Shown: positions 43,302 through 51,850 of the stretch, piece by piece
Numbering within the stretch: the stretch's first letter is position 1
Layout: each line of letters opens with the position of its first letter
Assembly (NCBI GenBank): GCA_027294455.1
Contig: JAPULZ010000068.1
Location: forward strand, 1 to 64,000
Reading direction: 5' to 3'
DNA: 64,000 nt
DNA from: Gemmatimonadota bacterium
Lineage (GTDB): Bacteria; Gemmatimonadota; Gemmatimonadetes; Gemmatimonadales; GWC2-71-9
Notes under the pieces: model-generated
Seen by the model: the letters and a program-made list of their open reading frames with translations, nothing else
Told to the model about the DNA's origin: nothing
The model's database searches: none
Position numbers and translations under genes: made by a program

Positions 43302-43349
43302 TTGGCAATCGGCACGGGAGGCAATATAATTGACTGGGCGAACAGTCAA
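43302..43349 (+). promoter_or_regulatory. TetR promoter and autoregulatory operator
   Basis: TTGGCA (43302-43307) and TATAAT (43325-43330) are 17 bases apart, the best sigma-70 promoter in the window. A perfect inverted repeat, TTGACTG-GGCGAA-CAGTCAA, at 43330-43349 covers the transcription start and ends five bases before the TetR ATG. This is the standard layout for TetR self-repression. A close copy lies at 47878-47897. Confidence 0.75.
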
Positions 43350-43354
43350 CTAAT

Positions 43355-43936
43355 ATGCCACGCTCGAAACAGAAATCTCGAGAATCCATCCTCAACGCCG
43401 TGGAGTCGGTCTTGAGGAAACGGGGTGCCCACAACACGACAATGGACACCGTGGCCACTGCGGCGGGATGCGCCAAGGGACTCGTCCATTACCACTTCGA
43501 GACCAAGCAAAAGCTCCTCGTCGAAGCCGCTACCCGGATCGCCCGGGCCCGCGAGACGGCGTGGAGGGAAGCATTCGACACGCCGGACCCCCAGGAGGTG
43601 GTGGATCGGACGTGGGCCCTCATACGAAAAGAGGCGGACTCCGGCACCCTCCGGGCCTGGTCGTCCCTCGTGGCCCTGGCCGATCCAAAAGTTGACCAAG
43701 CGGCCAGTATGGCGGCGGGTAGGCTTCGCGACCTCATGGGCGAGGGCACCGCACGGCTCCTCGAGACCACGGGCGTCGAGGCAAGCGTCCCCACCCGGGA
43801 GATGGGATGGCTCCTCGCGGCGGTGGTCCACGGCATGTCGTTTCAGGCGGCGGCGGGCGCCGACCTGGACGTTCTGGAGAACGCCTACGCCGCCGCGTGG
43901 CTAGGTTTGCTCTCCCTTACTACGCAGCGAGACTAG
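43355..43936 (+). CDS. TetR-family transcriptional repressor
   Basis: A 193-aa repressor. Helix-turn-helix at 10-55 (RESILNAVESVLRKRGAHNTTMDTVATAAGCAKGLVHYHFETKQKLL), with the C-terminal ligand domain variable. YHFETKQKLL is a standard TetR signature. Its own promoter has a perfect TTGACTG-N6-CAGTCAA operator, also found between selW and the MCP-like gene. The ligand is unknown. The gene ends in a four-base overlap with the convergent helicase gene. Confidence 0.93.
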   Translation: MPRSKQKSRESILNAVESVLRKRGAHNTTMDTVATAAGCAKGLVHYHFETKQKLLVEAATRIARARETAWREAFDTPDPQEVVDRTWALIRKEADSGTLRAWSSLVALADPKVDQAASMAAGRLRDLMGEGTARLLETTGVEASVPTREMGWLLAAVVHGMSFQAAAGADLDVLENAYAAAWLGLLSLTTQRD

Positions 43937-46509
43937 CGGCGTCGGCGGTGGCCGCCGCGGTGGTGCTTTCGGCCAAAGGGGTGTCGCTCCTTTTTCCGGG
44001 GCATAGCCGCGAGGAGGGCGGCGAGCCCCTCGAGATTCTGCGCGTGGATCGCCGCGCGCTTGCCCCGCACCACGGTGTAACGCAGCGGCCGGTCGACCTC
44101 GGGAAGATCGCACGCTCGCAGCCGGCGCGCTTGTCCCTCTCGCAAACGCAACCGCACCACCCCTTCGCCGTTCTCGATCTCGTAATCCAGCGGCACCCGG
44201 TCCCCGAAGACCGCGGCGGATTTCGGTAGGGCGTCCAGCTGCCCCCTCACGTCGGACGGTACGATGTCCCCCACGTCCAATCGGATGGGCGTCTCGAAAA
44301 AATCATGCAGGTCAGCGACAGCGGCCAGCTGCCCCTCCAACAGATCGTGCACGAATTTGGGATCGGCCTCGGGGAGCGTACCGCCGGAACGTCGCCAGTA
44401 CTCGCCCAGCCGATCCAGCGCGCGGCGCGCGCTGCTCTGGTGGGGGTGGTCGGTGATGCCCGCCGCGACACCTTTGGCAAGCGCGGCCCGCGCCGCATCG
44501 GCCAGCGCCGGAGGAAACGTGCCGACCAAGGGCTTCCGCGTCTGATCGAGTTCGAAGCCAAAGTAGTCGGTACGCTGCACCGTGAACAGGCCGTTGAATT
44601 TGCGCTCTCGGCGGTATTCCACGGACAGATCCGAGTGCCGGGCGAAGCGTTTGATGAGGCTCAACGGCAGATTGGTTCCCTCGATGGCCGCACGGGCTCT
44701 GCCGAAGCGACCGGCGAAGAAACGAATCGTGCCGGTTACCGCGCCCCACGGGTTGCACACGGACCCCCGGGAGACCTTTGCGGGTTCTCCGCTCGCCGTC
44801 TGCTCGTCGATGACAAGATCGAACGGCATGATCCCGGCCACGAATTCCTGAAACATCCGCAGTGTCTTGCCCGATGCAGGCGCGAAAGTCGCCGGCAGCG
44901 GAAGCTCCAGTGTGCGGTATACCGACGCCGCCCCCAGGGCCATGTCTTCCACGGCCTTGATGAGCACGCCACGCTCCTCGGCCCACTCTTCCAGCGATTC
45001 GTCAAACAGGTGTCGGGACAGTCCGAAAACCTTGCCCAGGTATCCGTGCTCGTTCACGGCCTCCGCGAAGATGTTGTAGGCTGTGAGATGATCACTGCCC
45101 TGGATGACGAGACCGCGCAGATCCGTCTTGTCTCGGGTCATGCGATGGAGCGAGTCCACGTTCGACATGACTGCCAGGAACGGAATGAGCGCGGCGTCAG
45201 CCTGGACCAGAAGTTCGCCCCACGCGCGATCCACGGGCATGGCCTCGACGTCGGCGCCATACCGCGTGAGCCTGTTGCCTTCGATGATGCCCCGCTCCGT
45301 CATGCAGTGCACGGCAGCGGTGTACGCGGCGGCGTCCAACGGGACGGGCAGCTCGAGATCGGTGAGGTCCACACCGATGGCTGCGGCGGTGATGGCCACC
45401 CGCTCGGAATCTCCCCCGAGTTGGAACTCGGGAGCAGACGGCCGCAGCGCGTCGAAATGCACCTCCCGATCCGTCAAGATATGCACCTCGCCATTCGCCA
45501 CGCGGCCGTGCACCCGCCCGGCCATCTGGAGCAGCTCGTTGGCGCCGAGGTAGCAGCGGGTCAACACGTTCCGGCCACGCTCGATCACGTTGGTGAACCG
45601 CGCGTCGTAGATCACGACCGTATCGAGTCCCTGAATGTTGAGGGCAGATTGGCCTGCCGCGGTCATCGCCAACAAGAACGGCTTTTCGGCCGCGCCATCC
45701 AAGAACGGTCGAATGACCCGGATGGGCTGTCCTCCGTGATAAAACGCGGTGTGCAATTCGCTCCGGCGGTCTCCCACTTGCGATGCGACCTCCTCCACTT
45801 CGGCGCGTGTGGGCAGGAACACCGCAACGCCCCGCCGCTCACGAATCACCCCCTTCAGGAATCGTCCGTCGAGAAAATCCAGCGGTCGACGAGCGTGCGT
45901 CGTGATGCGCGCCGCCAGCTTGGGATCGAAGGCGGTCGTCTCCAGGACGTCGCTCGAACTCAGATACCGGGCATAGAACTCGGCGTCCACCGTCGCCGAG
46001 AGCCAGAGGAATCTGCAGCCGATGCGCTTGCCGAGAGCCAAGCACAGTTCGAGCTCGGCGGACGTCTGGTGAATCTCGTCCACCACCAACGTGTCGGCCG
46101 CCTGTATCAACTCGCCCTGGAACCACCGTCGTGCGATTCCGGTGGTAACGATCACGACGTTCCACGTGGGCGTCTCCGGAGTCGCTTCGCGTTCCCGGTT
46201 GACCACGCCCACCCTGAGCGGCGCTCGAAGGATTTGTTCCGCGATGGGTCGAATGGCGAGTGTCTTGCCTGTGCCGGTGCCGGCGATGATGCCGAACCCG
46301 AGCCCGCGACGCGCCAGGTCACGAATCTCCTCTCCGTGCTCCCGCTCCAGCAACGTGTCGATCTTCACCTTCAGCGCCCGCTCGATGGTCTCGCACGCCG
46401 CCCGGGTGGGTGCGATGACGATGACACGCCCCGTAGGCGATTCCGCCCGGCGAAATGCGTTGGCATCCGGCGGGAGAAAATGATCGCGGACGGGCGAGTG
46501 TGAGCTCAC
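43933..46509 (-). CDS. DEAH-type superfamily 2 helicase (HrpA/HrpB-like)
   Basis: An 858-aa ATP-dependent helicase. Walker A AGTGTGKT near residue 75, motif II VDEIH (an Ile variant of DEAH), motif III SATVD and motif VI QMAGRVHGR. A C-terminal ~450 residues after the helicase core includes an HrpA/B-like winged-helix region (DLELPVPLDAAAYTAAVHCM), and the last residues are His/Arg-rich (KKERHPFGRKHHRGGHRRRR), probably for RNA binding. I use GTG 46509 because PVRDHFLPPDANAF begins the conserved region. The longer frame overlaps pfkA without homology. Confidence 0.82.
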   Translation of the reverse strand: MSSHSPVRDHFLPPDANAFRRAESPTGRVIVIAPTRAACETIERALKVKIDTLLEREHGEEIRDLARRGLGFGIIAGTGTGKTLAIRPIAEQILRAPLRVGVVNREREATPETPTWNVVIVTTGIARRWFQGELIQAADTLVVDEIHQTSAELELCLALGKRIGCRFLWLSATVDAEFYARYLSSSDVLETTAFDPKLAARITTHARRPLDFLDGRFLKGVIRERRGVAVFLPTRAEVEEVASQVGDRRSELHTAFYHGGQPIRVIRPFLDGAAEKPFLLAMTAAGQSALNIQGLDTVVIYDARFTNVIERGRNVLTRCYLGANELLQMAGRVHGRVANGEVHILTDREVHFDALRPSAPEFQLGGDSERVAITAAAIGVDLTDLELPVPLDAAAYTAAVHCMTERGIIEGNRLTRYGADVEAMPVDRAWGELLVQADAALIPFLAVMSNVDSLHRMTRDKTDLRGLVIQGSDHLTAYNIFAEAVNEHGYLGKVFGLSRHLFDESLEEWAEERGVLIKAVEDMALGAASVYRTLELPLPATFAPASGKTLRMFQEFVAGIMPFDLVIDEQTASGEPAKVSRGSVCNPWGAVTGTIRFFAGRFGRARAAIEGTNLPLSLIKRFARHSDLSVEYRRERKFNGLFTVQRTDYFGFELDQTRKPLVGTFPPALADAARAALAKGVAAGITDHPHQSSARRALDRLGEYWRRSGGTLPEADPKFVHDLLEGQLAAVADLHDFFETPIRLDVGDIVPSDVRGQLDALPKSAAVFGDRVPLDYEIENGEGVVRLRLREGQARRLRACDLPEVDRPLRYTVVRGKRAAIHAQNLEGLAALLAAMPRKKERHPFGRKHHRGGHRRRR

Positions 46510-46531
46510 CCGGGGGACGTCGTCAAATCCA

Positions 46532-47611
46532 TCAATCTCCCAACGAAACCCCGAGCTCCCGCGCCGTACAGATCGTATCCCCGTCGAGCGGCACGAGCTT
46601 CGCCTGTCCCAGCACCACCTCGAGAGACAAGGTTTCCACCTTGGGGGGTTTGTACGCCACCATGTCCCCGAAGCGTCCCGCCGCCACGGCCCGAGTCGCC
46701 TCCGCGCCGAAGCGCAGTGCCAAGAGCCGGTCGAACGTGGTCGGCGTGCCCCCGCGCTGCAGATGCCCCAGGGCCACCGCACGTGTCTCCTTCCCCGTCA
46801 TCTCCGAGATCCACTGCGCGACCTTGTTCCCCATGCCGCCCAGGCGTGCGGAAAAACCCGGGCCAGCCGCCGCGTTGAGGGAGACCTCCCCGGATTTCGG
46901 CGCGGCGCCCTCGGCCACGACCACGATGCTATGGTGGAGTCCCCGCTCCTCCCGCTCGAGGATCTTGGCGCAGACTTTCTCCATCTCGAAAGGGATCTCC
47001 GGAATGAGAACGACGTCGGCGTCGCCGGCCAATCCGGAATTGAGCGCAATCCATCCCGCATTCCGGCCCATCAATTCCACCACCAGCACGCGACGGTGAC
47101 TCGCGGCCGTCGAGCGTACCTTGTCGATGGCATCCGTCGCCGTCGACACCGCCGTGTCGAACCCGAACGTCACGAGCGTTCCGCCGACGTCGTTGTCGAT
47201 CGTCTTCGGAATACCCACGACAGGCAGTCCTTTCTTCCACAGCTCGAACGCGATGTGGAGGGTGCCGTCTCCACCCACGACGATGAGCGCATCGAGCCGG
47301 TGCTCGCGGAACGCTGCCAGCACCTCGTTGGATCGGTCGACCTCCGACCACGAGCCGTCGGCCTCCCGTCGGGGCCACTTGAATGGGTTGCCCCGATTGG
47401 TGGTTCCGAGAATCGTTCCCCCCACATGCGTGATGCCGTACACCTCACGCCGACCCAGGGACACGACATCCGCCTCGCCGAGCAGACCCCCGAAACCTTG
47501 CTCGACGCCGTGCATCTCCCACCCGCGATTAGTTCCCGTCAGCACCACGCTCCGGATGACGGCGTTCAGGCCGGGTGCGTCACCACCCCCGGTACAAATG
47601 GCGACGCGCAT
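46532..47611 (-). CDS. pfkA: 6-phosphofructokinase, group III-like
   Basis: A 359-aa glycolytic kinase that phosphorylates fructose-6-phosphate. ICTGGGDAPGLNAVIR, VVGGDGTL and GIPKTIDNDV are the main motifs, with MGRNAGWIA and HLQRGGTPTTFDRL following. ATP enzymes have Gly in GGDGT; pyrophosphate enzymes usually have Asp there and Lys in PKTIDND. This protein has Gly plus Lys, the mixed signature of group III enzymes such as those in actinobacteria, so the phosphoryl donor is uncertain, most likely ATP. The start ATG lies five bases after the selW stop. Confidence 0.92.
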   Translation of the reverse strand: MRVAICTGGGDAPGLNAVIRSVVLTGTNRGWEMHGVEQGFGGLLGEADVVSLGRREVYGITHVGGTILGTTNRGNPFKWPRREADGSWSEVDRSNEVLAAFREHRLDALIVVGGDGTLHIAFELWKKGLPVVGIPKTIDNDVGGTLVTFGFDTAVSTATDAIDKVRSTAASHRRVLVVELMGRNAGWIALNSGLAGDADVVLIPEIPFEMEKVCAKILEREERGLHHSIVVVAEGAAPKSGEVSLNAAAGPGFSARLGGMGNKVAQWISEMTGKETRAVALGHLQRGGTPTTFDRLLALRFGAEATRAVAAGRFGDMVAYKPPKVETLSLEVVLGQAKLVPLDGDTICTARELGVSLGD

Positions 47612-47616
47612 CAAAC

Positions 47617-47850
47617 TCAGCTCGCCCGATGTTGACGGATGACCTCGAGCACCTCTCCCGGCTCGGCGTGGCGCCCGAGGGATCGCTTCGAGAAAACGAG
47701 ATCTCCGTCGACCACGACCTCGAACAGACCCCCGGACGCCTCCACGAGCTTCACCTCGGTATCCGGGTATTCCTTTTCGACCTCCGCCGCCAAACTGGTG
47801 GCTCTGGGGCCGTAGTCTCAGACGACGCAATATTGGATGCTGACTCGCAT
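47617..47850 (-). CDS. SelW/Rdx-family selenoprotein with in-frame UGA
   Basis: A 77-residue thioredoxin-like redox protein when UGA at 47818-47820 is read as selenocysteine (U). It then begins MRVSIQYCVVUDYGPRATSL, with the family's CxxU redox motif at residues 8-11, PRA after it, and later SGGLFEVVVDGDLVFSK and GRHAEPGEVLEVI, all hallmarks of SelW/SelT/SelH proteins. Frame is intact on both sides of UGA. ATG has GGAGAG just upstream. A SECIS-like hairpin follows UGA. It precedes pfkA by five bases. A conventional gene caller sees no gene here. It requires SelA, SelB, SelC and SelD elsewhere in the genome. Confidence 0.85.
47786..47802 (-). promoter_or_regulatory. Bacterial SECIS-like hairpin in selW
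   Basis: In the mRNA, GCC-A-CCA pairs with UGG-C-GGC (three pairs, one A-C mismatch, three pairs) to leave the loop GUU. The loop begins 22 bases after UGA. This fits the bacterial SECIS rule of a small loop with G in the first two places, about 16-37 bases from UGA, recognised by SelB. Confidence 0.65.
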
Positions 47851-47877
47851 GATCTCTCCGGTGGGAAGAATACGCTA

Positions 47878-47897
47878 TTGACTGTCTGTACAGTCAG
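47878..47897. promoter_or_regulatory. Second copy of the TetR-type operator, between selW and MCP gene
   Basis: TTGACTG-TCTGTA-CAGTCAG matches the TetR autoregulatory palindrome (TTGACTG-N6-CAGTCAA) at 19 of the 20 positions if the spacer is ignored. It lies in the divergent intergenic region, 28 bases upstream of selW's ATG on one side and ahead of the MCP-like gene on the other. The likely binder is the TetR protein encoded at 43355-43936. Confidence 0.6.
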
Positions 47898-47978
47898 TAT
47901 CCGTAACCCCAACTGGGACTTGCACATTTGGGGTCGGTGGGCCACATTCTCGCCGCTGTCCCACAGGTAAGAATCTCC

Positions 47979-50126
47979 GTGACGAAAACCTCCAACGTCA
48001 ATGTGGCCCCGTTGATACGGCTGGGAGTCCAGGCGGTGGCGCTGGTTTTTCTCATCGCGGCCGTGGGTGGCCTCGCTGGCAGCATCGACACCCAACAAGG
48101 TAGCTTTGCCGCCGAACTCGTGCTGCTGGTCATGGCGGCTGCGCTGACTCGGCGGTTCGGCTTTGCCCTACCGGGCCAGGGGTTCACTTCCTTGATCATG
48201 GGAGTGGTGTGGGTCGCGCTGTTCAGCCGGGGCTGGCCATTCGCCGTCCTCGTCGCCGGCATTGGAACAGCCACAGGAGATCTCCTGTTCCGGAGACTGG
48301 GCGGCCGGGAGGTTCTCCTGAACATGGGACACCTGGCCACAGCCACGGGACTGGTCGGGGTCCTGTACGGCTGGATCGGCGGCGAGCTCGGGGCCGGGGC
48401 GGTGACGCTCCTCAACCTGGGTCCCCTTTCGGCGGCCATCGTTCTCCTTTCGCTGCTCACGAATACCACCTTCTACCTGGAGCTGGCATCGTCCCGCGGG
48501 TTCGCATGGGTGGATGCCTGGCTGACCCTGAGGTGGGAGGCGGTGATGACGTTGGTCGCGGCCGGCCTGGGCCTGGGATGGCTGGCGGTCGCCACGTCTG
48601 ACGCCTCCGTGATCGAGGGCCTCGTTGCGGGAGGCGCCATGATCGCCGCGACCATGGTCATGCAATACCTCCTGGACAAGGCGATACACGCCGACCACTT
48701 GTTCCTCATACAGAAGCTGGCGGGCACGGTAGCGGCGGACGTGAGCATCGCCCGGAGCTTCGAGCGCCTCCAAGAGGTGACCGCGCGACTCGTTCCCTGG
48801 GAGCACATGGGCTTCGCTCGATATGACGAGGGACGCCATGAGATGGAGCTGATCGCCGATACCGGCACCACCGAACCACTTCGGTTCGACACGAGGTCGG
48901 GCCCCACCGGTCGGGCGGTGGAGACCGGCGCTCCCGTCGTCTCCGGCAAACACGCCGTCGGCGACATGATCCTTCCGGCTGGGGAAACCCCCGGGGCCGA
49001 GATTCTCATCCCCCTGCTTCACGGCGGGCGCCTCGTGGGGCTGTGGAGCGTGCGACACTCGAACAGTGCGATGTACAGCGAGGCGGACGGAGAGCTGTTG
49101 AACAAGCTGGCCCCCCATCTCGGCCTGGTGATCGCGCTGTCGGCCGTGTTGACTCCCATGGCCAACTCGTCGGAGCTCGCCGCCAAGCACGTTCGGGATC
49201 TGGAGTCGGGGTGTCACGCCCTCGGCGCGTCGGCCGAAGGCGCGTCCGACAGCGCCCGCCGGGCAGAGGAGGAGGCTGAGGAGGCTGGGACCAGGCTGGC
49301 CTCGATCGGTCAGACGATCAACCGGCTCCTCGAGGGAATCGCTGAAGCGTCTACAACGGGCCAGGATGTCGGCAACGCCACCCAGGAAGTGGCCTCCGCC
49401 GCCTCCGGGCTCCACGAGTCCAGCTCTCACGCCGTGGACCGATTGGCCCATCTGTCCGAGACGATCCAGGCGAGCGCCGCCGAGGTGGTGCAACTCCGGG
49501 AGGCCGCCAACGAGGTGGAGGGGTTCTCCGAGACCATTGCCACGATCGCCAACCAGACCAATCTGCTAGCCCTCAATGCCACCATCGAAGCGGCACGGGC
49601 AGGCGTCCACGGCCGCGGGTTTGCCGTGGTGGCCGACGAGGTACGGGGACTGGCCGAGGAGAGCGCTCGCGCCGCCCGCAGCATCGGGCGCAGCGCTCAG
49701 AGAACTCGTCGGGTCGTCGATAGCTCCGCGAAACTCATGGAGGAAATCGCGGACCGGCTGGGAGAGCTGTCCCGCAACTCGGTGATGTGGGGCGCAGAAC
49801 TGGACAAAATCGTGGATTCAGCCCGGTCGACTAGCCACCTGGCGGACCGAATGCGTGACCTGCCCCGGGCCAACATGAAGATCGCGACACAGACTCGCGA
49901 GATGCTGGAGCAGGCCCAGCAACTTGCGAGACACGCGGCGGAGGACGCCCGCGCTGTCAAGGAAACGTTGCACGAGCAGCGGCACTCCGTCCGGCAACTC
50001 TCCGACTCGGCTGCCCGGCTCGCCCAGGTGGCGACACAGCTCGAGGAGGGAGCGAGCTTCATTCGCGGGAACGGCTCCGGCGGCACCGGGCCCGCCCGCC
50101 CGGATCCCCGGCCAAAGAATGGGTGA
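47979..50126 (+). CDS. Membrane-GAF-methyl-accepting signalling protein
   Basis: A 715-aa signal transducer. Residues ~8-235 hold seven or eight transmembrane helices with no large periplasmic loop (a MASE-like sensor). A GAF domain follows (~245-410). The last ~280 residues are an MCP signalling coiled coil, with the hairpin tip [20 protein letters not shown] and [25 protein letters not shown]. It should signal to CheA/CheW. GTG 47979 has AGG 11 bases upstream and puts the first helix at the N-terminus; a longer start at 47928 is possible. A TetR-type operator lies upstream. Confidence 0.85.
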   Translation: MTKTSNVNVAPLIRLGVQAVALVFLIAAVGGLAGSIDTQQGSFAAELVLLVMAAALTRRFGFALPGQGFTSLIMGVVWVALFSRGWPFAVLVAGIGTATGDLLFRRLGGREVLLNMGHLATATGLVGVLYGWIGGELGAGAVTLLNLGPLSAAIVLLSLLTNTTFYLELASSRGFAWVDAWLTLRWEAVMTLVAAGLGLGWLAVATSDASVIEGLVAGGAMIAATMVMQYLLDKAIHADHLFLIQKLAGTVAADVSIARSFERLQEVTARLVPWEHMGFARYDEGRHEMELIADTGTTEPLRFDTRSGPTGRAVETGAPVVSGKHAVGDMILPAGETPGAEILIPLLHGGRLVGLWSVRHSNSAMYSEADGELLNKLAPHLGLVIALSAVLTPMANSSELAAKHVRDLESGCHALGASAEGASDSARRAEEEAEEAGTRLASIGQTINRLLEGIAEASTTGQDVGNATQEVASAASGLHESSSHAVDRLAHLSETIQASAAEVVQLREAANEVEGFSETIATIANQTNLLALNATIEAARAGVHGRGFAVVADEVRGLAEESARAARSIGRSAQRTRRVVDSSAKLMEEIADRLGELSRNSVMWGAELDKIVDSARSTSHLADRMRDLPRANMKIATQTREMLEQAQQLARHAAEDARAVKETLHEQRHSVRQLSDSAARLAQVATQLEEGASFIRGNGSGGTGPARPDPRPKNG

Positions 50127-50226
50127 TAAGCGTCACTGTGCCCTCTCGAGCATCGTAGCATCGTGGTGCGGAAACGTTTGCCATGAATGGGCTTAAGGAC
50201 GGCTCGGAAGTTTCAGGAGGTCCCCA

Positions 50227-51813
50227 TTGACGACTCCGACAACAAAGAGAGCGGCCACCGTCGCGAATCTCGTGCTCGCGCTGACGGCCATCGCGGCTCC
50301 CGCGGTCGCACAGGCCGGCAAGGTGAAACAAGTGGAGCTCGGTCTATACGGGGTCTTCACGAAGTTCGATAACTCCAACCTCGGCCTCGACGACAAGTTC
50401 GGCGCCGGTGGACGGCTCAGCTACTTCCTTACCCGGACGCTCTCCATCGAAGCATCGGGCGATTTCACCGAAACACAAACGCTGGCGAACAGCGAGACCG
50501 TTCGCGCCACGCGGATGGCGGGAACCATCTTCGCCCACGCGCCCATCTTCGGATCCACCGCCTTTTACGTCGGTGCGGGATACGAGCAGACTTTCTACCG
50601 GTCGTCGCAGGAGTTCAACGACGGCGGAATTCATTTGATCGTCGGGCCGCGCTTGCCCGTCGGCGGACGTGCGGCGTTTCGCCTCGAGGGCCGAGCCACC
50701 TACGTCCCCAGTTCCAACGCGCCGGGCGCTTCCGGAGGTTCGTTCAATATCGGTGCGTCCATCGGCTTGTCGGTGTACGCGTTCGGCGGACCACCGCGGG
50801 ATGCCGACGGCGACGGTGTGGGTAACGTAGACGACAACTGTCCCGATACCCCCCGGGGCGCCGATGTCGATACCGTGGGTTGCCCGAACGACTCGGACAA
50901 CGACTCGGTCCTCGACGGCATCGACGAGTGTCCCGCGACGCCGGTCGGTGCCGACGTGAACGACGCCGGGTGTCCGTCCGACGACGACCTGGACACCGTG
51001 TACAACGGCATCGACATCTGTCCGGATACGCCCGCCGGCGCCCTGGCCGACGAGAACGGCTGCCCGCCCGATTCCGATAGCGACTCGGTCTTCGACGGCA
51101 TCGACCAGTGCCCCGACACCCCCATGGGTGCCGACGTGAACGCACTGGGCTGTCCGTCTGACGAAGACTCGGATCTCGTGTACGACGGCATCGACCAGTG
51201 CGCCGGCACGCCCCCGGGCATGGCCGTGGACGCCATGGGTTGCGCCGCACCGGTGGACTCCGACATGGACGGGGTGTTCGACACCCTCGACGAGTGCCCC
51301 AACACCCCGCCGGGCAGTATCGTGGACGCCCGGGGCTGCCTGCCCGACAGCGACACCGATTTGGATGGGGTGGCGGACCGTCTGGACCGGTGCCCGAGCA
51401 CCCCGCCGGGGACCACCGTGGACAACGTCGGTTGTCCGGTGTTATTCGTTGTAGACGAGGTAACGCAGGAAACGCAGCCGCTGATCCTTCAAGGGGTGAA
51501 CTTCGCCATCGGGCGGTCCATCCTCACCGAAGCGTCCTACGCGGTGCTCAACGTGGTGGCGATGTCGCTGCTCGCGAATCCCGATGTGAGCATCCAGATC
51601 GGAGGCCACACCGACGCGACAGGGTCTCTCTCCACGAACATGAGCCTTTCCCTTGGCCGGGCCGAGGCCGTGCGCGCTTATCTGGCACGCCAAGGTGTCC
51701 CGCTTGGCCAGATGGAAACACGAGGATACGGCCCCGACCGGCCCATCGCCACGAACGCAACTGTGGATGGTCGGTCTCTGAACCGGAGAGTCGAGCTCAC
51801 GAGAATCAACTAG
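50227..51813 (+). CDS. OmpA-family outer-membrane protein with thrombospondin type 3 repeats
   Basis: A 528-aa envelope protein. A signal peptide ends AVAQA. Residues ~32-190 form an eight-stranded-type barrel (VELGLYGVFTKFD ... YVGAGYEQTFY ... SIGLSVYAFGG), ~192-405 seven acidic TSP3 calcium repeats, and ~410-528 an OmpA/MotB domain (GVNFAIGRSILTEASYAVL, GGHTDATGS, GRAEAVRAYLARQGV, NRRVEL) that binds peptidoglycan. Calcium probably stiffens the linker across the periplasm. The start is TTG with AGGAGGT six bases upstream. It is followed by a strong hairpin. Confidence 0.93.
   Translation: MTTPTTKRAATVANLVLALTAIAAPAVAQAGKVKQVELGLYGVFTKFDNSNLGLDDKFGAGGRLSYFLTRTLSIEASGDFTETQTLANSETVRATRMAGTIFAHAPIFGSTAFYVGAGYEQTFYRSSQEFNDGGIHLIVGPRLPVGGRAAFRLEGRATYVPSSNAPGASGGSFNIGASIGLSVYAFGGPPRDADGDGVGNVDDNCPDTPRGADVDTVGCPNDSDNDSVLDGIDECPATPVGADVNDAGCPSDDDLDTVYNGIDICPDTPAGALADENGCPPDSDSDSVFDGIDQCPDTPMGADVNALGCPSDEDSDLVYDGIDQCAGTPPGMAVDAMGCAAPVDSDMDGVFDTLDECPNTPPGSIVDARGCLPDSDTDLDGVADRLDRCPSTPPGTTVDNVGCPVLFVVDEVTQETQPLILQGVNFAIGRSILTEASYAVLNVVAMSLLANPDVSIQIGGHTDATGSLSTNMSLSLGRAEAVRAYLARQGVPLGQMETRGYGPDRPIATNATVDGRSLNRRVELTRIN
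50800..51441 (+). repeat. Seven tandem TSP3 coding repeats of ~90 bases
   Basis: Seven units of about 30 codons, each with a D-x-D-x-D-x-V-x-x-x-x-D acidic loop and a C-P-x-T-P segment ending G-C-P. The fifth has extra residues (CAAPVDS). The DNA copies have diverged, so they are old, but enough identity remains to invite recombination. Confidence 0.9.
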
Positions 51814-51850
51814 GAGTCTTCGAGTTATTCGTAGCCAGCTGATCACCCGG

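Noticed and set aside
47818-47820. UGA as a nonsense mutation making selW a pseudogene
   Set aside because: UGA falls exactly at the selenocysteine position of the CxxU motif, and the downstream frame, hairpin and RBS are intact.
47620-47830. N-terminal extension of pfkA over the selW region
   Set aside because: This frame is Arg/Gly-rich and unlike any kinase N-terminus, whereas the overlapping selW frame is protein-like.
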